Shown here: in pieces, positions 33,801-46,679 of the stretch
Layout: each line of letters opens with the position of its first letter
How positions within the stretch are numbered: position 1 is the stretch's first letter
Assembly: GCA_014871385.1 (NCBI GenBank)
Contig: CM026428.1
Coordinates: forward strand, 8,501,571-8,565,570
Length of the DNA stretch: 64,000 bases
From: Ceratodon purpureus
Taxonomy: Eukaryota > Streptophyta > Bryopsida > Pseudoditrichales > Ditrichaceae
Direction of reading: 5' to 3'
The notes under the pieces: generated by a model
What the model was told of the DNA's origin: nothing
Database searches by the model: none
The model's input: the letters and a program-made list of their open reading frames with translations, nothing else
Program-made: the position numbers and the translations under genes

Positions 33801-36800
33801 CAGTATCATTCATTTCCATTTCCTCGGAATCAACAACATTTCCTCCAAAAGCAACAACAACTACATCAACAACAATAACATCATCATGGATTCTCACGCA
33901 CTTGATGTACCTTACAATTCACATCCCGCCTCCAATTTCTTCCACGTCAGAAAACCAAAATAAATACTCAAGCAAAGTGACTTTGATGATAACATAACAA
34001 CAGTTGTTCAAAATTCAAACTAAGTTGAAACTACTACTCTATGATAAGATTTCCTTCAAAATAGATTACATTTTCTGTGGTTTTCTCTGGTTAAGTGTTT
34101 GGTTTCTTCTGGTTGTGAGAAGTAGGAAAGGAAGCAAACCCTAATTAGTGGGGTAAAAATAATATTGGAAGTGGGGGTGGAGTGTGGTTTTAAGTGGTGG
34201 TTTTAAGTTGTAACTTAGGATTGGGTGGGAAGGGAAGGAATGGAATGAGATGGGTGTGTTTTTTTCATGGGAAGTTGTATGGTTAAACTGAAGTTAACTT
34301 ACACGAGGTGGAGTTGGGGATTGATCATTCAAGGTTGTGTGTGTGGGACAAGATAGTTTGAATTATGTGAGATTGGGACAAGAGTGGTACAATTGCAGCC
34401 GCCATGGGAATTGAATGGAAATAGACATCTGAGTGTGATTGTGATTGTTTGTTTGTTTGTTTGTGTGGATGGGTGTAGGGTGTATTCATGATAATGTCCA
34501 AAGTACTTTGTTTTGTGTACTTTGTCACCATTTTGAGTTTGGATTGTGATTTTGGGTACGGTGTTATATTTGTATTTTTATTGGGAGGAAGTTGTGAATG
34601 TAGTTTAAGAATAGAGAGAGTGAATTAGTTTGTTGAGAATTTTAGTCCGTAAAATGGTTGTTTGAGGTGAATGATGAAATGGTGGATAAAATTAAAAATA
34701 ATTTCTAGTGTCTTATAATTATTAGATTGGTTGCGGTATGATCAAGACGTTATGATTACAAGACAATTTAATTTGAAAGATAAACCTTACAACCAAAAAA
34801 TATTCAAAAATCAAAATTAGCCTTTTAAAAATTTTAAAATTTTAAAATATATATTTATTCTTTTTTTTAAAATCAAAATTAGCCTTTATAAAAAAAAATT
34901 TTTTTTTTTTTAATAAAAAAATAGAAAGATAAATTATAGCCAACATATTAAAAAAGAAAGTTGAAAAATCTCCAAAATGCTTGAAAACTCTTCAAAGAAT
35001 ATTAACTAAATGAAGATTATATATAATAAGAACTAAAAAAGAGAGTAGTAGTTGAATGTTATATTGAAAATTGAAATTCTTTAAAGGCCACATTTCTTGT
35101 TTGAAGCTTTAAAATTTGGTCATTAGAGTATTTAATTTGCAAATTTTATATTAAAAAATCACTTTTATATAAAATAAAATCTTTACTTTTAATTTATTTT
35201 TTATGCTTATAATACTTTATTCCTAAATTTACTCTTGATTATCTTATTTTGTGTAATTGTAGTTTGGCATACTTTGTGTTAAGGTCTAAATTATCAAATC
35301 AATTGTAAAACCATGATATCAAATCTAAGGGTGTCGATGGCGGTGGCAAGAAGGACATTCGTGGTGGGTAACCCCACGTTTGGTAGAGAAATTGGTAGGA
35401 GCGAGATGGGTGTCTATAAATGAACAAAATAGATGAATACTACCGCAATTGCACAGAGATGGAAAACCGGTGGTAAAACTAGAAGTAGTGTGGAAGACTT
35501 TGACAACGGAGTATGAGAAGTGGCAGTGGAAGTGTCGACTAAAGGAGTGGATTAGTAGGACACGGTTTTCTTCTTGGGTGTTTTTCTGCTTTTGGATTTA
35601 TGTATTCTTTATAGAAAATTGAATTGTCATATGTTGGTTTTTTAAGAAGTTGCATTTAAATTTTATTTTTATGGATTTTAGATATTGAAATACAAGTATG
35701 CTAGACTCGTACCATTGAGTACATACTCAAACTTTGATTTTGTTTTAATTCTTTCTTCATGTTTTTGATATAAAAGTTTGTATTTATGAATTCCAATTGG
35801 TAGTATCTTTAGCCATTTTTAGAAGTTTACTTTACTTCACTTTATTTATTTAAAAAACACCTCATTTGATTTGTCGCTTTTCTTGTAATAATTAGTCATT
35901 TTTTAATAAGATTCAAGAATATTATGTTCTTCTTTCATTAAAATACAATTTTTTTAAAAAATCTTTAAAAAAATGCTAAAAATTTGAGGACATGGAAAAT
36001 CACTTTTGCTAAAAAAAAATTCTAAACAATAATTAAAACACGTTTTATTTAACAAGAAACCTATAGCTTTTATATTTCATTTTATTTAATATAAAATGCA
36101 CATTGGCTTAATGAGGAAAGAAATAACTTTGAATAATTTTTTCCTTTTTGAAGAAGATCAAAAAGCTAGATTGTTGCAAAAAGGAACTTTGTTTGATTAT
36201 TCATTTCAATATTAATTTATTATTTTGTTATTATTATATTTTAAAGTGATGATCTTTTTTTATTCAAGATATTGTAGATAAATCTTTGAACGGGGCCATC
36301 ATCACTTGGTAGTCCTGTTCACAAGTCACATCACCTCGACTTTCAAGAAACAGTTCACCTCTGCAAGGCTCTGCAAGGCGCGGGAGGGAGGGAGGCGGAG
36401 ATCATGCGACCATTCTTCCAGTAGGATACATTCCGTATAACCTGAGTAACACAAGCAAGGGTATATATATATACATAATATTAATTATCAATTTTATCTA
36501 GATGTACATTGTAGACATTTAATTGTAAACTTGTTGATATAAAGACAAAGTTCATTAGTTTTTTTATAATTAAAAAATAAATATAATTTAAATGATGATA
36601 AATTAAAAATTGAATTATTTTATTTTATTTTATTATATTTTTAATGCTTTAAGTTCAACCTTGTCTTGCAACTACTTTGTTTTATAAAACTTATGCTTCA
36701 AAAAATATTATCATACAACAACAAAATTCATCTTATCATATTCAAAGTAATAGAATACAAGAGAATGATATTTTGAAATTCAACCATTATGTGTAAAATG

Positions 36801-38689
36801 AAGACCCAGAGATAAAATAAGAAGATGAAAATGTCACAAAACAAATGTATTATATTACAATGCAGTAATATATTGCTATACGCTATACTATATTATACTG
36901 CATATCAATGCAACACGTCCTATTACATTGCATTAAATTAATTTATTTAAAAAATGCATAGTTCATTAAGAATTTACAATAAATACATAAAAACAACTTA
37001 TATGTTGTATTCATAAATACCTCAAAAATTAATATATGTCATTGATAATTTCAATCTTTTCAACAAGAGTTTGGTATGAATGACAGACATGATATGTTAA
37101 ATTTAATAATTAATTTCAAATCTTTAAATCATTTTAATACATTTTATTTATAATTATTTTTTAATGTAATTATATAGATATTATTATATCTATATAATTG
37201 CATTACGCAACAATTTGTTGTTATATACTAAATCTAAATAGATTATAAGACATTTAAAAGAAATTATATATATATAAATATTACGTGAGTAAAATAAAAA
37301 ATTATATTTTCTATACGTCAAAGGTTGTTTTAAAAGGCAAACAATATTTACCCTTTCTTTTTAAAGAAATAAAATTTAACATATATTAGAGTGTAACTGA
37401 AATTCAATGTTTTGTATGAAAAATTACTTCTATGTAGTAATCTCACAAAAAAACTAAGAATTTGGGTGTTTTATAAAGGCATCAATTGCCATGAATGATA
37501 CAAGTTTTTTAAAGAAAAAAAAAGACAAATACTAGTTGTCATGTAGTTTCAAGGTACAAATCTTAAATCTTTACATATTCATGCCTTTATAGACTAGAGT
37601 TGATTGTTATAAAAATAAAAATAAAAATAATATAAATATAAGAGAGCAATTCTCCTTGCCACGAAAAGATATATGTTTGATGTCAGTTCCAATCCATTTT
37701 GCTAAAATCTATTCTTTTTGTCTTTAAAAACTTTTCAAAACTCTTCTACAAATCTATCCAATTTTTGCGTTCATTTTTCAAGAAAGCCTCTACGCTTGCC
37801 TTATCACTTGTTTACCTTTGTCTTGGCCTCACCCAAGCCTCACTGATATGCATATACTAAACTATTGGCCTGTTCACACCAGGCTATAAACACATGTTTG
37901 CCACCGCAACCTTATGTTGCGTAACGACTACCGACTTCAACGCGCAGCCCTAAACACACGTTCCACCACCGCAGTATTTCCTCCCTTCTCCAAACGCTTT
38001 GCCGCAAATATGCTTTACCAACGCAACTCCCCACCAATCAACGAGCAAGCATCCTTAAGCCTATTTTTACTCTATATACATCGATACCTGATTTAAAACC
38101 TCAAAAGTTTTCATTGACAAGTCACGTAGAAGGAGCATTTTCATCCTTGAATCTTCCAGTATTTTCTATGAAGGCAAGCAAGGCTTGGCTAGGATCCATT
38201 TGTAAACATCACTGAGACATTGAGCTTGCTTGTAATCGGTTCATAGGAACTCCAAACATAACATTACATGCTTGCTCTACTCATACATTTTATCTTAAAG
38301 TACTGTGCATTCTCAAATCAAATCCGGAACTTTGGGTCGGTTCACATATTTTACTAGTAGAAGCAGGGATCCTACTATTCAATAATTCTCTGACTAAATT
38401 TACAGAGTCGTTATCAAGTTTTGATGGCTTTTTACTTATGAATTCCACAAGAGACCTATTAGAAAGAAGGCATCCCGCTTCTTCTATTAAGATGTGTGAA
38501 CCAATCGTTTGTTGGCTTTAACTTCACGAAATAAGCATTGGAAGATATCATGTTTTCTACTCTAAATACTTATATAGCATAAGTATAACATCCATATCAA
38601 AATATTCATGCACTAATTTCAGTCATTATGGTGGTGACACAATAGGGCATGGAAGTTTAGGGTGAGGAGGAGGGGCAATGGTATATTAT

Positions 38690-38760
38690 AAGAGGTGAGG
38701 GAGAGAAGAGATAGGGAGAGAAGAGATAGGGAGAGAAGAGATAGGGAGAGAAGGGAGAGT
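38690..38760. repeat. 17-bp purine-rich tandem repeat
   Basis: About four copies of AGAGATAGGGAGAGAAG in direct succession, with a degenerate last unit. Confidence 0.85.
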
Positions 38761-38817
38761 AGGTCTAAGATTTACAATTTAGTGATTGTATTCTTATTGC
38801 TATAATAATTTTTGAGA

Positions 38818-38903
38818 TTGTGATTTTTATGTTGTAATAATTTTGAAATTTTGCAATTTTTATGTTGTAATAATTTTGAAATTTTGCAATTTTTATGTTG
38901 TAA
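38818..38903. repeat. 33-bp AT-rich tandem repeat
   Basis: Two exact neighbouring copies of a unit starting GTTGTAATAATTTTGAAATT and ending GCAATTTTTAT, plus partial copies on both sides. Confidence 0.85.
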
Positions 38904-39749
38904 AGATTAATTCAATTATAGATATTAGAAAATATACAATAATAATTCATACATCATACAATAAAAACATGTACTTATTTAAATAACAAGAAAAATACCA
39001 AAAAAAAACATATATACATATATATTTTACTAACTTTATTCTAAACTTTATTCTAGGATCAAAGCCTCTTGTAGTGTAGATGCTTGTTGAAACCGAAAGT
39101 CCCCGTTATACAAAGCGGGAATAGACTCTGCCCCATTTGTAACCCTAATTTTGTACCTTCTCTCCACCTCTCTCGGAGCTCTCTTCCAATCAAAATACCA
39201 ATCAAGCAACTTTTGACCTGTAGCCTACTGTCTTCACCCCAGACTTCCCCTTGAACCTTCAGGTCTCGAGTAAACTTAGAGATGCAACGGAAGGCATTTG
39301 GCTCACTGCACCAACAAACTCGGTATGATATTCCACAAACTTAGCCCAGACAACTCCCAGATTCACACAACAGAGTGACTCCAGTCGAGCCACCACATGG
39401 CGCTCCACCAGCATGCAAAAACACTTGGCATGACATCACTCCCTACACTGTAGCCACCCCATACGTTTTGTCCTTCTCCATGCCCCTCCCAGATGCTTCC
39501 CCCGGAGCTTCACCCTCATGCAACAACAATCGCAACCATCTCTACAACTCTGTGTTCACTCCTGTCAATCCTTTCCAACGCCTCTACTCTCAGTCCCATC
39601 CCAAAGACCGCAACTTCCAGGTTGGGTTCCTGGCTCGCTCAGGTTTCATATAAATTCCAGCCTAAGGATTTGGCACTCCATAGTTTCTAGATACTTGCAG
39701 GTGTCCAGAAAAGCCAGAACTTTGAAGGTTTTTTGTTGTGTTGGTGAAG

Positions 39750-41137
39750 ATGTTTCCGTGGCAGACTGGACGGCTTAACCCTCGTGCTGGGGTAAGATTA
39801 TACCTTGTGTTGTTCTTTGTCTTTTGGATGTGTTGGAGTTGGGAAAACTTATGTTTGGATTGGAGGATTTATGTTGTTTTTGCATTGGGGTATGTGGTGG
39901 TTGTAAGTTTTGGGTGTTGTTTGTGAAAGGGAGTGTTTTGGAGGATTTGGATGGTTTTGGAAGGTGAGGTTTCTTATATGTGTGTTTGGGATAACAGGGG
40001 AAGCATGTGGGAGGTGGGCATCATGCCGAAGGGGAGAGTGGGGAGCAGAAGGTGGCGCTCATTCTGGGCGTGACGGGCATCGTGGGGAACTACTTGGCGG
40101 ATCTGCTGGCCAAGCCGGATGCGCCAGGGGGGCCATGGAAGGTGTATGGAGTGGCTCGGCGGCCGAGGCCGGAGTGGATCCCGTCGTCGGTGGAGTATTT
40201 GCAGGTGGATCTTCTGGACAGGGAGCAGACTCTGGCGAAGGTGGGCGCGTTGAAGGACGTGACCCACATGTTCTGGGTCTCGTGGGTGCAGGGGAAGACG
40301 GAGAAGGAGAATATTGATCTGAATGGCAGGTTGTTGCAGAACCCGGTGGATGCGTTGCTGGAGAATGCGAAGAATTTCCAGCACATCGTGTTGCAGACTG
40401 GTGGGAAGCAGTACACTGGTCCGTTTGAGCTTGCGGGGAAGATCAAACCCTATGAGGCGCCGTTTGTGGAAGATGTGCCTCGCCTTCCTTATGACCAGTT
40501 TTATCACACCCAGGAGGATATTGTTTTTGATGCTGTCAAGCGGTCAGGAGGTCGTCTCTCGTACTCCATCCATCGGCCTACCGTCATCTTCGGATTCGCA
40601 GCTGGGAATTTGATGAACATGGTGGGAACACTGGCGGTGTATGCCCTAATTTGCAAACAGGAGGGGAAGAAACTTTGCTGGCCTGGCAATGACTTCACGT
40701 ACAAACGCTTGTTCGACGCGTCGGATGCTGAGCTCATCGCCGAGCAAGAGATCTGGGCTTGCTGTGAACCTGCGGCCAAGAACCAAGCCTTTAACACCTC
40801 CAATGGGGACGTGTTTAAGTGGAAGAAGTTGTGGCAGTTGTTGGCGGACAGGTTTGGCATGGAGGTCGAGTTCACCGGCAAGGGAGCCAAGCTGGATGAT
40901 TTGATGAAGGGCAAGGATGCTGTATGGGACGAGGTTGTGAAGAAGTACAACCTGCAGCATGTGAAGCTGAACGACATTGGCCACTGGTGGTTTGCAGATT
41001 TGCTTCTGAATCAAGTGGATGAGAATGTGAGCAACATGAACAAGAGCAGGGAGCTCGGGTACCATGGATGGCGCAACACCGAGAAGTCTTTCACAGACGT
41101 GCTGGACAAGATGAAGGCCAACAACCTCATTCCTTGA
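39750..41137 (+). CDS. PRISE-family NADPH reductase (progesterone 5-beta-reductase-like)
   Basis: A short-chain dehydrogenase of the PRISE family, which reduces activated enones such as progesterone or 8-oxogeranial with NADPH. The family is known from plants generally, so the natural substrate here is open. Exon 1 is 39750-39791 (14 codons, MFPWQTGRLNPRAG) and exon 2 is 39998-41137. The GGG|GTAAGA donor and AACAG|GGG acceptor join in phase, giving 393 aa (family usually about 390). The dinucleotide motif GVTGIVG is at residues 38-44, followed by KVYGVARRPRPEW and THMFWVSW. Catalytic Lys151 lies in QTGGKQYTGPFE and Tyr183 in QFYHTQED; their 32-residue spacing equals that of Lys147/Tyr179 in foxglove P5betaR. 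The second Tyr of the usual FYY motif is His. The coding sequence is GC-rich compared with its surroundings. Confidence 0.93.
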
Positions 41138-43211
41138 ATTACTCCAATGCATGATCAAGAGATGCACAAGGAAGTTGCCGAAGTTTTTAGGTGAGTGTGA
41201 AGAGCTATATACGGTGTAGTTTGGGGATGATCCTTAGAGTTTGTGGTGGCTCCGTGTAGAGAATAATGTGGAGCCAGTTATTTTCTTCGAGGACAGTTTC
41301 TCCGGTGGCCTAGTATGTAGATACGATGTGGATATGTGGCGAGTTTTAGTTTCGATCAGCGATGGCTTGTGCAGCTTCATGAGCTTGCAGATGCATCGGA
41401 TGTGATTGAATTTTGAAGCCATTTATGGTTGAGACAAAGCAATGAATTACTTGAATTTTGAAGCTATCTAGAAGTGATGTCCATGGCGATCTTATGGTAA
41501 AGAACCTGGTTTTACGAAATTAAATGGGGAGAATCTCTGATTTGTGCATGCGATAAATTTTGAGTGTGCAAGTGGATGTTGGTTTGCAAGTGGTTGTCGT
41601 AATGGTATGAGTGTTGTTCGAGCATTGCAACTGTTGGATCATGGTAGTGTTATCATCCAGCGAAGGAATTGTTGCATTAGTGTTAAATTACAACAACTGA
41701 CGACCTAAAATTTGAAAACTGAGCTTTGTGTAGGTTCAGATTAAAAATTAATGATTGACTTCACTTGATTACAAACCAGTATAATATTCTTTGATTTTGA
41801 TTGATGAATGAATTCACCACATCCAAAGTCTTGAATAGAATAAGATTCTACAGTAATATACACCAGTGTTTTTTTTTACTGTTTTTGAAAAGGTGCCAGG
41901 GTGGCGACATAATTTTTTTTGAGACTGGAGATTTGGCGACGCAAATTCTATCCAGGCAAAAAATTTCAAGTATTTCTATAGAAACCACTGTAATTATAAA
42001 GAAAACCAAGGAAAAGTTGGCGACAGTGAGTCACTGTGCAAGAAAAATTTGGCACCAAGTTTGACACGAAAACATACTATTTTCGCCAAAATCAGTAATG
42101 ACTCAAATATTTTTCGCCAGTAAAAAAATTACTGATATACACCTGTTGTCCCAATACTTTTGCCCAAATTTTACAATGTCCCAATACTTTTGCCCAAATT
42201 TTACAAAGTTTACACTACAGACTTTTAGAAAAAAGTCAACCTGGAATCACTATCAGTATGCCTAACCACATCTTTCAATACCTTTGAAAGATGTGCTACA
42301 AAGTGAATAAGGTAGGAAAACCATAAACGGTTAGTGCCCACAAGGCGTGCAGTAAAGTTACAGTGAAACACAGGGACATGGTGGACTCAAAACGGAGAAT
42401 CTCTATATGAGCACCCAAGTTTTGGAAGACCAATTAGGTTATGCCACATAATGTTAATTGTGGTTTTTTTACGTCCACTTTTTGGTGATGTTAGTCATCC
42501 GCTTTAGAACACCATCATGTTTGGTTTAGGAAGAGTCTAGTGTACAAGAAGGGGGTTTGACAAACTTCGTACTTTGAAAAACTATAGATAATTATTTACG
42601 GGGAATAAAAATACGATACAACTTGCATTCTTCATCATTTCTTCTTCTTCATCTCAAAAAAATTTCACATAGTTTCTAACTCCATTCCTTCTGGTCGAAT
42701 CACCTTATTTTCACCGTTTATGGTATTCCTACATTACCTACACACACAAAAAAATTCTAGTACAAGAAATTTACAAGCATTTTAAAACTTGCTGTAAAAT
42801 TTAAGGTGAACCACTTTAAAGTTTCTTTTACAAGTTTTTCCAATTTTTGGGACTTGATAATGATCACTTTATTTCATGACATGTATTTTCACCTAGCAAT
42901 CTCTACACCAAAATTAGCATCTGATTTGGATTCGTACTAACACTATACAAATAAAAATCATACCATGAAAAGGTTTCCCATTCTTATCCATGAATCAGTA
43001 TTCTTTGACCAGTCCATCGTCGGCACAAACAGTACAGTACCCAGTGTAGGTGCTTCGGCGGTAAACCAAGCTACGCAGTCAATGATCAACGATCCATGGC
43101 GCCTCGCTCGTCGAGGATTGTTAGCTCGGGTTTTTGTCATTTGCTCGAACGCAGAGTTGCTGCCTATAGCCAGTGCTGTATCAAGGTGCTGGAGTCCTGG
43201 AGGATTCGACG
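41138..43211. other. Gene-free interval between PRISE and LRR genes
   Basis: Holds the PRISE 3' UTR and the LRR promoter. AT-rich; no other gene is supported. A 30-bp tandem duplication is listed separately. Confidence 0.5.
42147..42206. repeat. Exact 30-bp tandem duplication
   Basis: 42147-42176 and 42177-42206 are identical, each starting TGTCCCAATACTTTTGCCCA. Confidence 0.92.
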
Positions 43212-44594
43212 ATGGATCGTGCACCGGCAGAGTCGGATGCTAGACTTGCTCTTCGTGATCTTAGTGCTTTTGTCGACAGTGAGCACAACTCGGTGCCATG
43301 CTTTTACTCCTGTGAGATTAGTACTCCCCCTCGTACTTTAATCTTTTGGGGACAGCCCTATTTCAATTTCTTGTTGGTAAGAAGACGCAGTCTAGCAATC
43401 GGGTCGGAGTGTCACAGCTTGGACGAGAGTCCCATCTTTCGCATAGAAGCGGGATATCTCTTGAAAGCCATTCGAATATTAGTCGCTTGTCCGACATTGA
43501 CACATGCGAAGTTTTATTTTTTTCATTCATGGGGGGCTTACTGGTGGCCGAAGAGATATGTGCCACCTGGGTTTGAGGATCTCATGTCTAAATTCTATTC
43601 TCTTCTTAAATCTAGTCCTAGTATTTCCTGTTTCGACATCAGAAACTCCGTAACAGATGTAAGCCTATATTGCAAAGATTTGCCGATGCTAGTTTGTGAG
43701 AATCCTCGTTTGGAAACGTTGATAGTGAGTGCAGGTGGTCCGAATTTCGTGGTCCTTGCGGAGGCCTTAGCTGTCTGCCTACCGCGGAACACTGTTTTGA
43801 AATCGTTTACGCTCAGGATTTCGATCCATGACTACGAACTGAACCGAGATTGTCTAGGGATTTTGTTGAGGCCATTTACGAGTAGTTTACCGGGAGAAGC
43901 TAATGTAGATCTCAAAGAGCTGGCGCTGTATTTACAATATTCGGATGGGCACTCCACGGACGCCATAGCGAATTTGGTGTGCCGCAACACAACCCTAGAG
44001 AAGCTAGACCTTGGTTTCTTGAAGTTTAGGTCATGCTTGAAGGACGGCAAATCGTCATGGAGAGAGGTTGGCAGAGCGCTCGAGGTTAATCAGACTCTGA
44101 AGGAGTTGAGCTGTTTCTGCGACCTTGCAGCACTGAGAGAGCTTCTTGTTCCGTTCGTTCCAGATCGCTATGGTCGTCAACCGAATACCACCCTCTCCAC
44201 TCTTCGTCTGTTTGTCTCAAACGTAGTCAATGAACAATGGGTACAGACACTCGTGAACAGCGATAATCTGGGCGGAGTTTTGAGGGATCTGGCCTCCGCG
44301 TTGGAGTTGAACACTACCTTGAAGCACGTGCAATTTGTTTACGAGTGGGATGGGTATCTTGAGAGTCACAAAGACGAAGTGAAGTATATCACCGACAAGA
44401 ATTTATGGAGGGTAGAATTTCAGATTCGAGAGATCCTGAAGATGATGATTCGCAATGAATTGAGAGTGAACACCAGCTTGGAGTCTTTTGCAGTGGGAAA
44501 CTGGACTCTATTACGAGTGGGTACAGAGTGGCAAACGAGCTACCGAGGCCCATGTCTGAGAGAGCAAACCAAAGGTGAGCATCGTCAGCTCTAA
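43212..44594 (+). CDS. RNI-like leucine-rich-repeat protein
   Basis: An uninterrupted 460-residue ORF from the ATG at 43212. An in-frame GTG at 43173 lies upstream, but the ATG context is better. The C-terminal two thirds hold irregular ribonuclease-inhibitor-type leucine-rich repeats with the recurring signature N-T-(T/V)-L-(E/K)-x-(L/F): LPRNTVLKSFTLRISIHD, CRNTTLEKLDLG, VNQTLKELSC, PNTTLSTLRLF and LNTTLKHVQF, spaced by 30-60 residues. No kinase, NB-ARC, F-box or membrane segment is seen. Such stand-alone RNI proteins are often expanded in mosses and lycophytes, and their role (possibly scaffolding or sensing) is unknown. The last repeat region (residues 400-440) is followed by a short basic tail and a stop, so it may be shorter than multidomain relatives. 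Confidence 0.75.
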   Translation: MDRAPAESDARLALRDLSAFVDSEHNSVPCFYSCEISTPPRTLIFWGQPYFNFLLVRRRSLAIGSECHSLDESPIFRIEAGYLLKAIRILVACPTLTHAKFYFFHSWGAYWWPKRYVPPGFEDLMSKFYSLLKSSPSISCFDIRNSVTDVSLYCKDLPMLVCENPRLETLIVSAGGPNFVVLAEALAVCLPRNTVLKSFTLRISIHDYELNRDCLGILLRPFTSSLPGEANVDLKELALYLQYSDGHSTDAIANLVCRNTTLEKLDLGFLKFRSCLKDGKSSWREVGRALEVNQTLKELSCFCDLAALRELLVPFVPDRYGRQPNTTLSTLRLFVSNVVNEQWVQTLVNSDNLGGVLRDLASALELNTTLKHVQFVYEWDGYLESHKDEVKYITDKNLWRVEFQIREILKMMIRNELRVNTSLESFAVGNWTLLRVGTEWQTSYRGPCLREQTKGEHRQL

Positions 44595-45308
44595 ACAATG
44601 CAATCAAATCATGGCTTCTGCAGACGATATTGGTAATGGCGTAGACCTTGAACTGTAATGAATGGGTACTGACATTGCACAGTCACCTGTCTTGTAGAAT
44701 ATATTGTGAAAGTGAAGATGACCCCGTGAAAGTTGCGCAGCACAGCGCTCGGTTTTTGAGCCTAGCTTCAGTCTGGTGTTCAGGCATCACAAATTCTTGA
44801 CGAAACATCACTGAAGTAGATGCATACTTCCGGCCTCCGGATTGTTATGGCTTTGAAGGAAGTTTTGCAGACGCAACTAGCTGATCATCAGTAATCAGAG
44901 GATCGGTTTGCGGGTTGGATTATTGTTCGTCCCACTCACCACGAGAACCAAGGTATGTGGTGCAGGAGGTAACGTACACTAGAACCAACACTCATGTACA
45001 GTAAAGGCTCCAGAGGACCTGTATTTGCACTGAGCCTAGGGCATTGGCAGCTGCTCGTCGCAATTTGATTTCACTTCTCACTACGTTTCATAGCATCGCT
45101 GTGACGTTGAGTTGTTTTCATTTCAATCTAGTTTGATATAGCATTTGTCCATGTGTTGTTTGTGCATATATGATGGTGGTTGTTGGATTCTATGCAAGCT
45201 CTCCACAAATCATTGACAATGATTTGCAGAATTCTTTCTAATTTGAAGTGCCCTAGTGCTAGAATTCACTCCCTTGACCTGGCCTCTTTTTTAACCAGGA
45301 GGGTGATG

Positions 45309-45346
45309 GTCCCCTTGGGGTGTCCAAAAGGACTGTCCAAGGGGAC
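45309..45346. repeat. Nested hairpin with GTCC/GGAC symmetry
   Basis: Outer arms GTCCCCTTGG (45309-45318) and CCAAGGGGAC (45337-45346) are perfect inverses. Inner arms GTCC/GGAC enclose AAAA. The same GTCC/GGAC motif recurs in the inverted repeat 150 bp downstream. Confidence 0.8.
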
Positions 45347-45493
45347 ATTCTCTCCCCCCCCACATGCTTGCACTGTATTTCATACTCCTTAATGCACAAA
45401 TTGAATGTCATCATCATGAAAATTAGTTGATCTTATTCGTCTAGTATACTTCCGAAAAAAAAAAAAATGAAATTTTGACAATGTTGCTTTCTA

Positions 45494-45559
45494 AAAGTGT
45501 CCTTTTAATAAAATGTCCAGAACTGTCCTCTTTTTAAAATGTGGCTAAAAGGACACTTT
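45494..45559. repeat. Inverted repeat, 14-bp arms
   Basis: AAAGTGTCCTTTTA (45494-45507) and TAAAAGGACACTTT (45546-45559) are exact inverses around a 38-bp spacer that also contains TGTCC/GTCC motifs. Possibly the remains of a small non-autonomous element. Confidence 0.75.
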
Positions 45560-46092
45560 CGGACACGTCATTTTTATGCTAATCTTATGAAAATTGGGGT
45601 ATGATTTAACAAATGTGTAAGGAACATATTTTTATGAATCCCAAGTATAAAGTAGAAAGTGGTGTTCTAGTAGGAATTTTTGAAAGTGCATATTTTCAGC
45701 TTAATTTACACAACTTATAATGTGTTTGAAAATACCACTTTAAGTAATTTTTTTAAACAATAACACAAAACCACTACCATATATAGGTGCTCGTAGGCCT
45801 CAAATACTCAAATTCGCAATAATGCACATTACATAGTGATAGTGCATATGTAATCCGGAAAGGAGTGAAAAAGGAAATATGGAAAAAGGAATGGTGGGAA
45901 GTGTAGGAGAATTTCTTGACTTGAGGGAGAAAATGGAGGGAAACGAGATGATTGGTGAAGATGGTGGGGAGGGAGTGGAGGGAAGTGTAGGGGGTGGGAC
46001 ACGTGGGGACACAAGGGAACCTGCGGTGGTCATCATTTGTGATGGTGGGCTGTTTTGGTGCGAGCCATTTTCAAAATGGCGACTACATCCTA

Positions 46093-46162
46093 TCCATCCA
46101 TCCCCTCCCATCCCTAGCCGTCCATCCCCTCCCATCCCTTGCCGTCCATCCCCTCCCATCCG
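46093..46162. repeat. 24-bp pyrimidine-rich tandem repeat
   Basis: About three copies of a GCCGTCCATCCCCTCCCATC-type unit of 24 bp, on the C-rich side of a block whose left half (45860-46010) is purine-rich. Confidence 0.8.
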
Positions 46163-46679
46163 ACGGCCCTCCCTCCTTGCGCTGCCACGCCCCGGCCCAC
46201 GCGTCAAGCGGCCAGGCGGTTCCGACGCGGAAATTCCCCCCCTTCGCCCGACCCCCACCCACCGTCCGATCCCAGGCGATCCAAGCCTGCGGCGATGCTA
46301 CACTTATATGTATATAGTTGGTTCTTAAGTTTCCAACCACGTCAGGCGGACCCCATTGGTTCTTAGTGAGTTTTTGTATGGAGCTATTAAATGTCCTAAT
46401 CCACTATTATGTTTGTGAACTGAATGGAAATCCAGCTTCGTTGGAATTGCACATTAAGTGTTATGGTGGATCTAACAGACTGAATTCATTTCTTGGAAGT
46501 GTGCAATAACAATAAGAATGTGGGTATTGTGGATGGTTTTGGTATTTCATTATAAAAACCAGTCAATTCAGAATAATAGAATTAGTAAGTAAAAATAAAG
46601 TGTGAAGTTAGTAACAAAAGAGAATAAATTGAACATTGTGGAAAAATGAATTTAAAAATAAAATCAATATTGGGCAGCA

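Larger units (their letters stand above)
34000..39300. other. 5.3-kb AT-rich gene-free region
   Basis: Very AT-rich DNA with poly-A/T tracts and microsatellite-like runs. Islands of more balanced composition occur at about 36290-36440 and 37850-38090, but frames there are short and match nothing I know. No transposase, LTR boundary or RNA gene is recognised. It contains the two tandem repeats listed separately near 38.7-38.9 kb. Confidence 0.55.

Noticed and set aside
45800..46366. Overlapping ORFs in the purine/pyrimidine block
   Set aside because: Gly/Glu- or Pro-rich in all frames because of biased composition and the 24-bp repeat; no domain.
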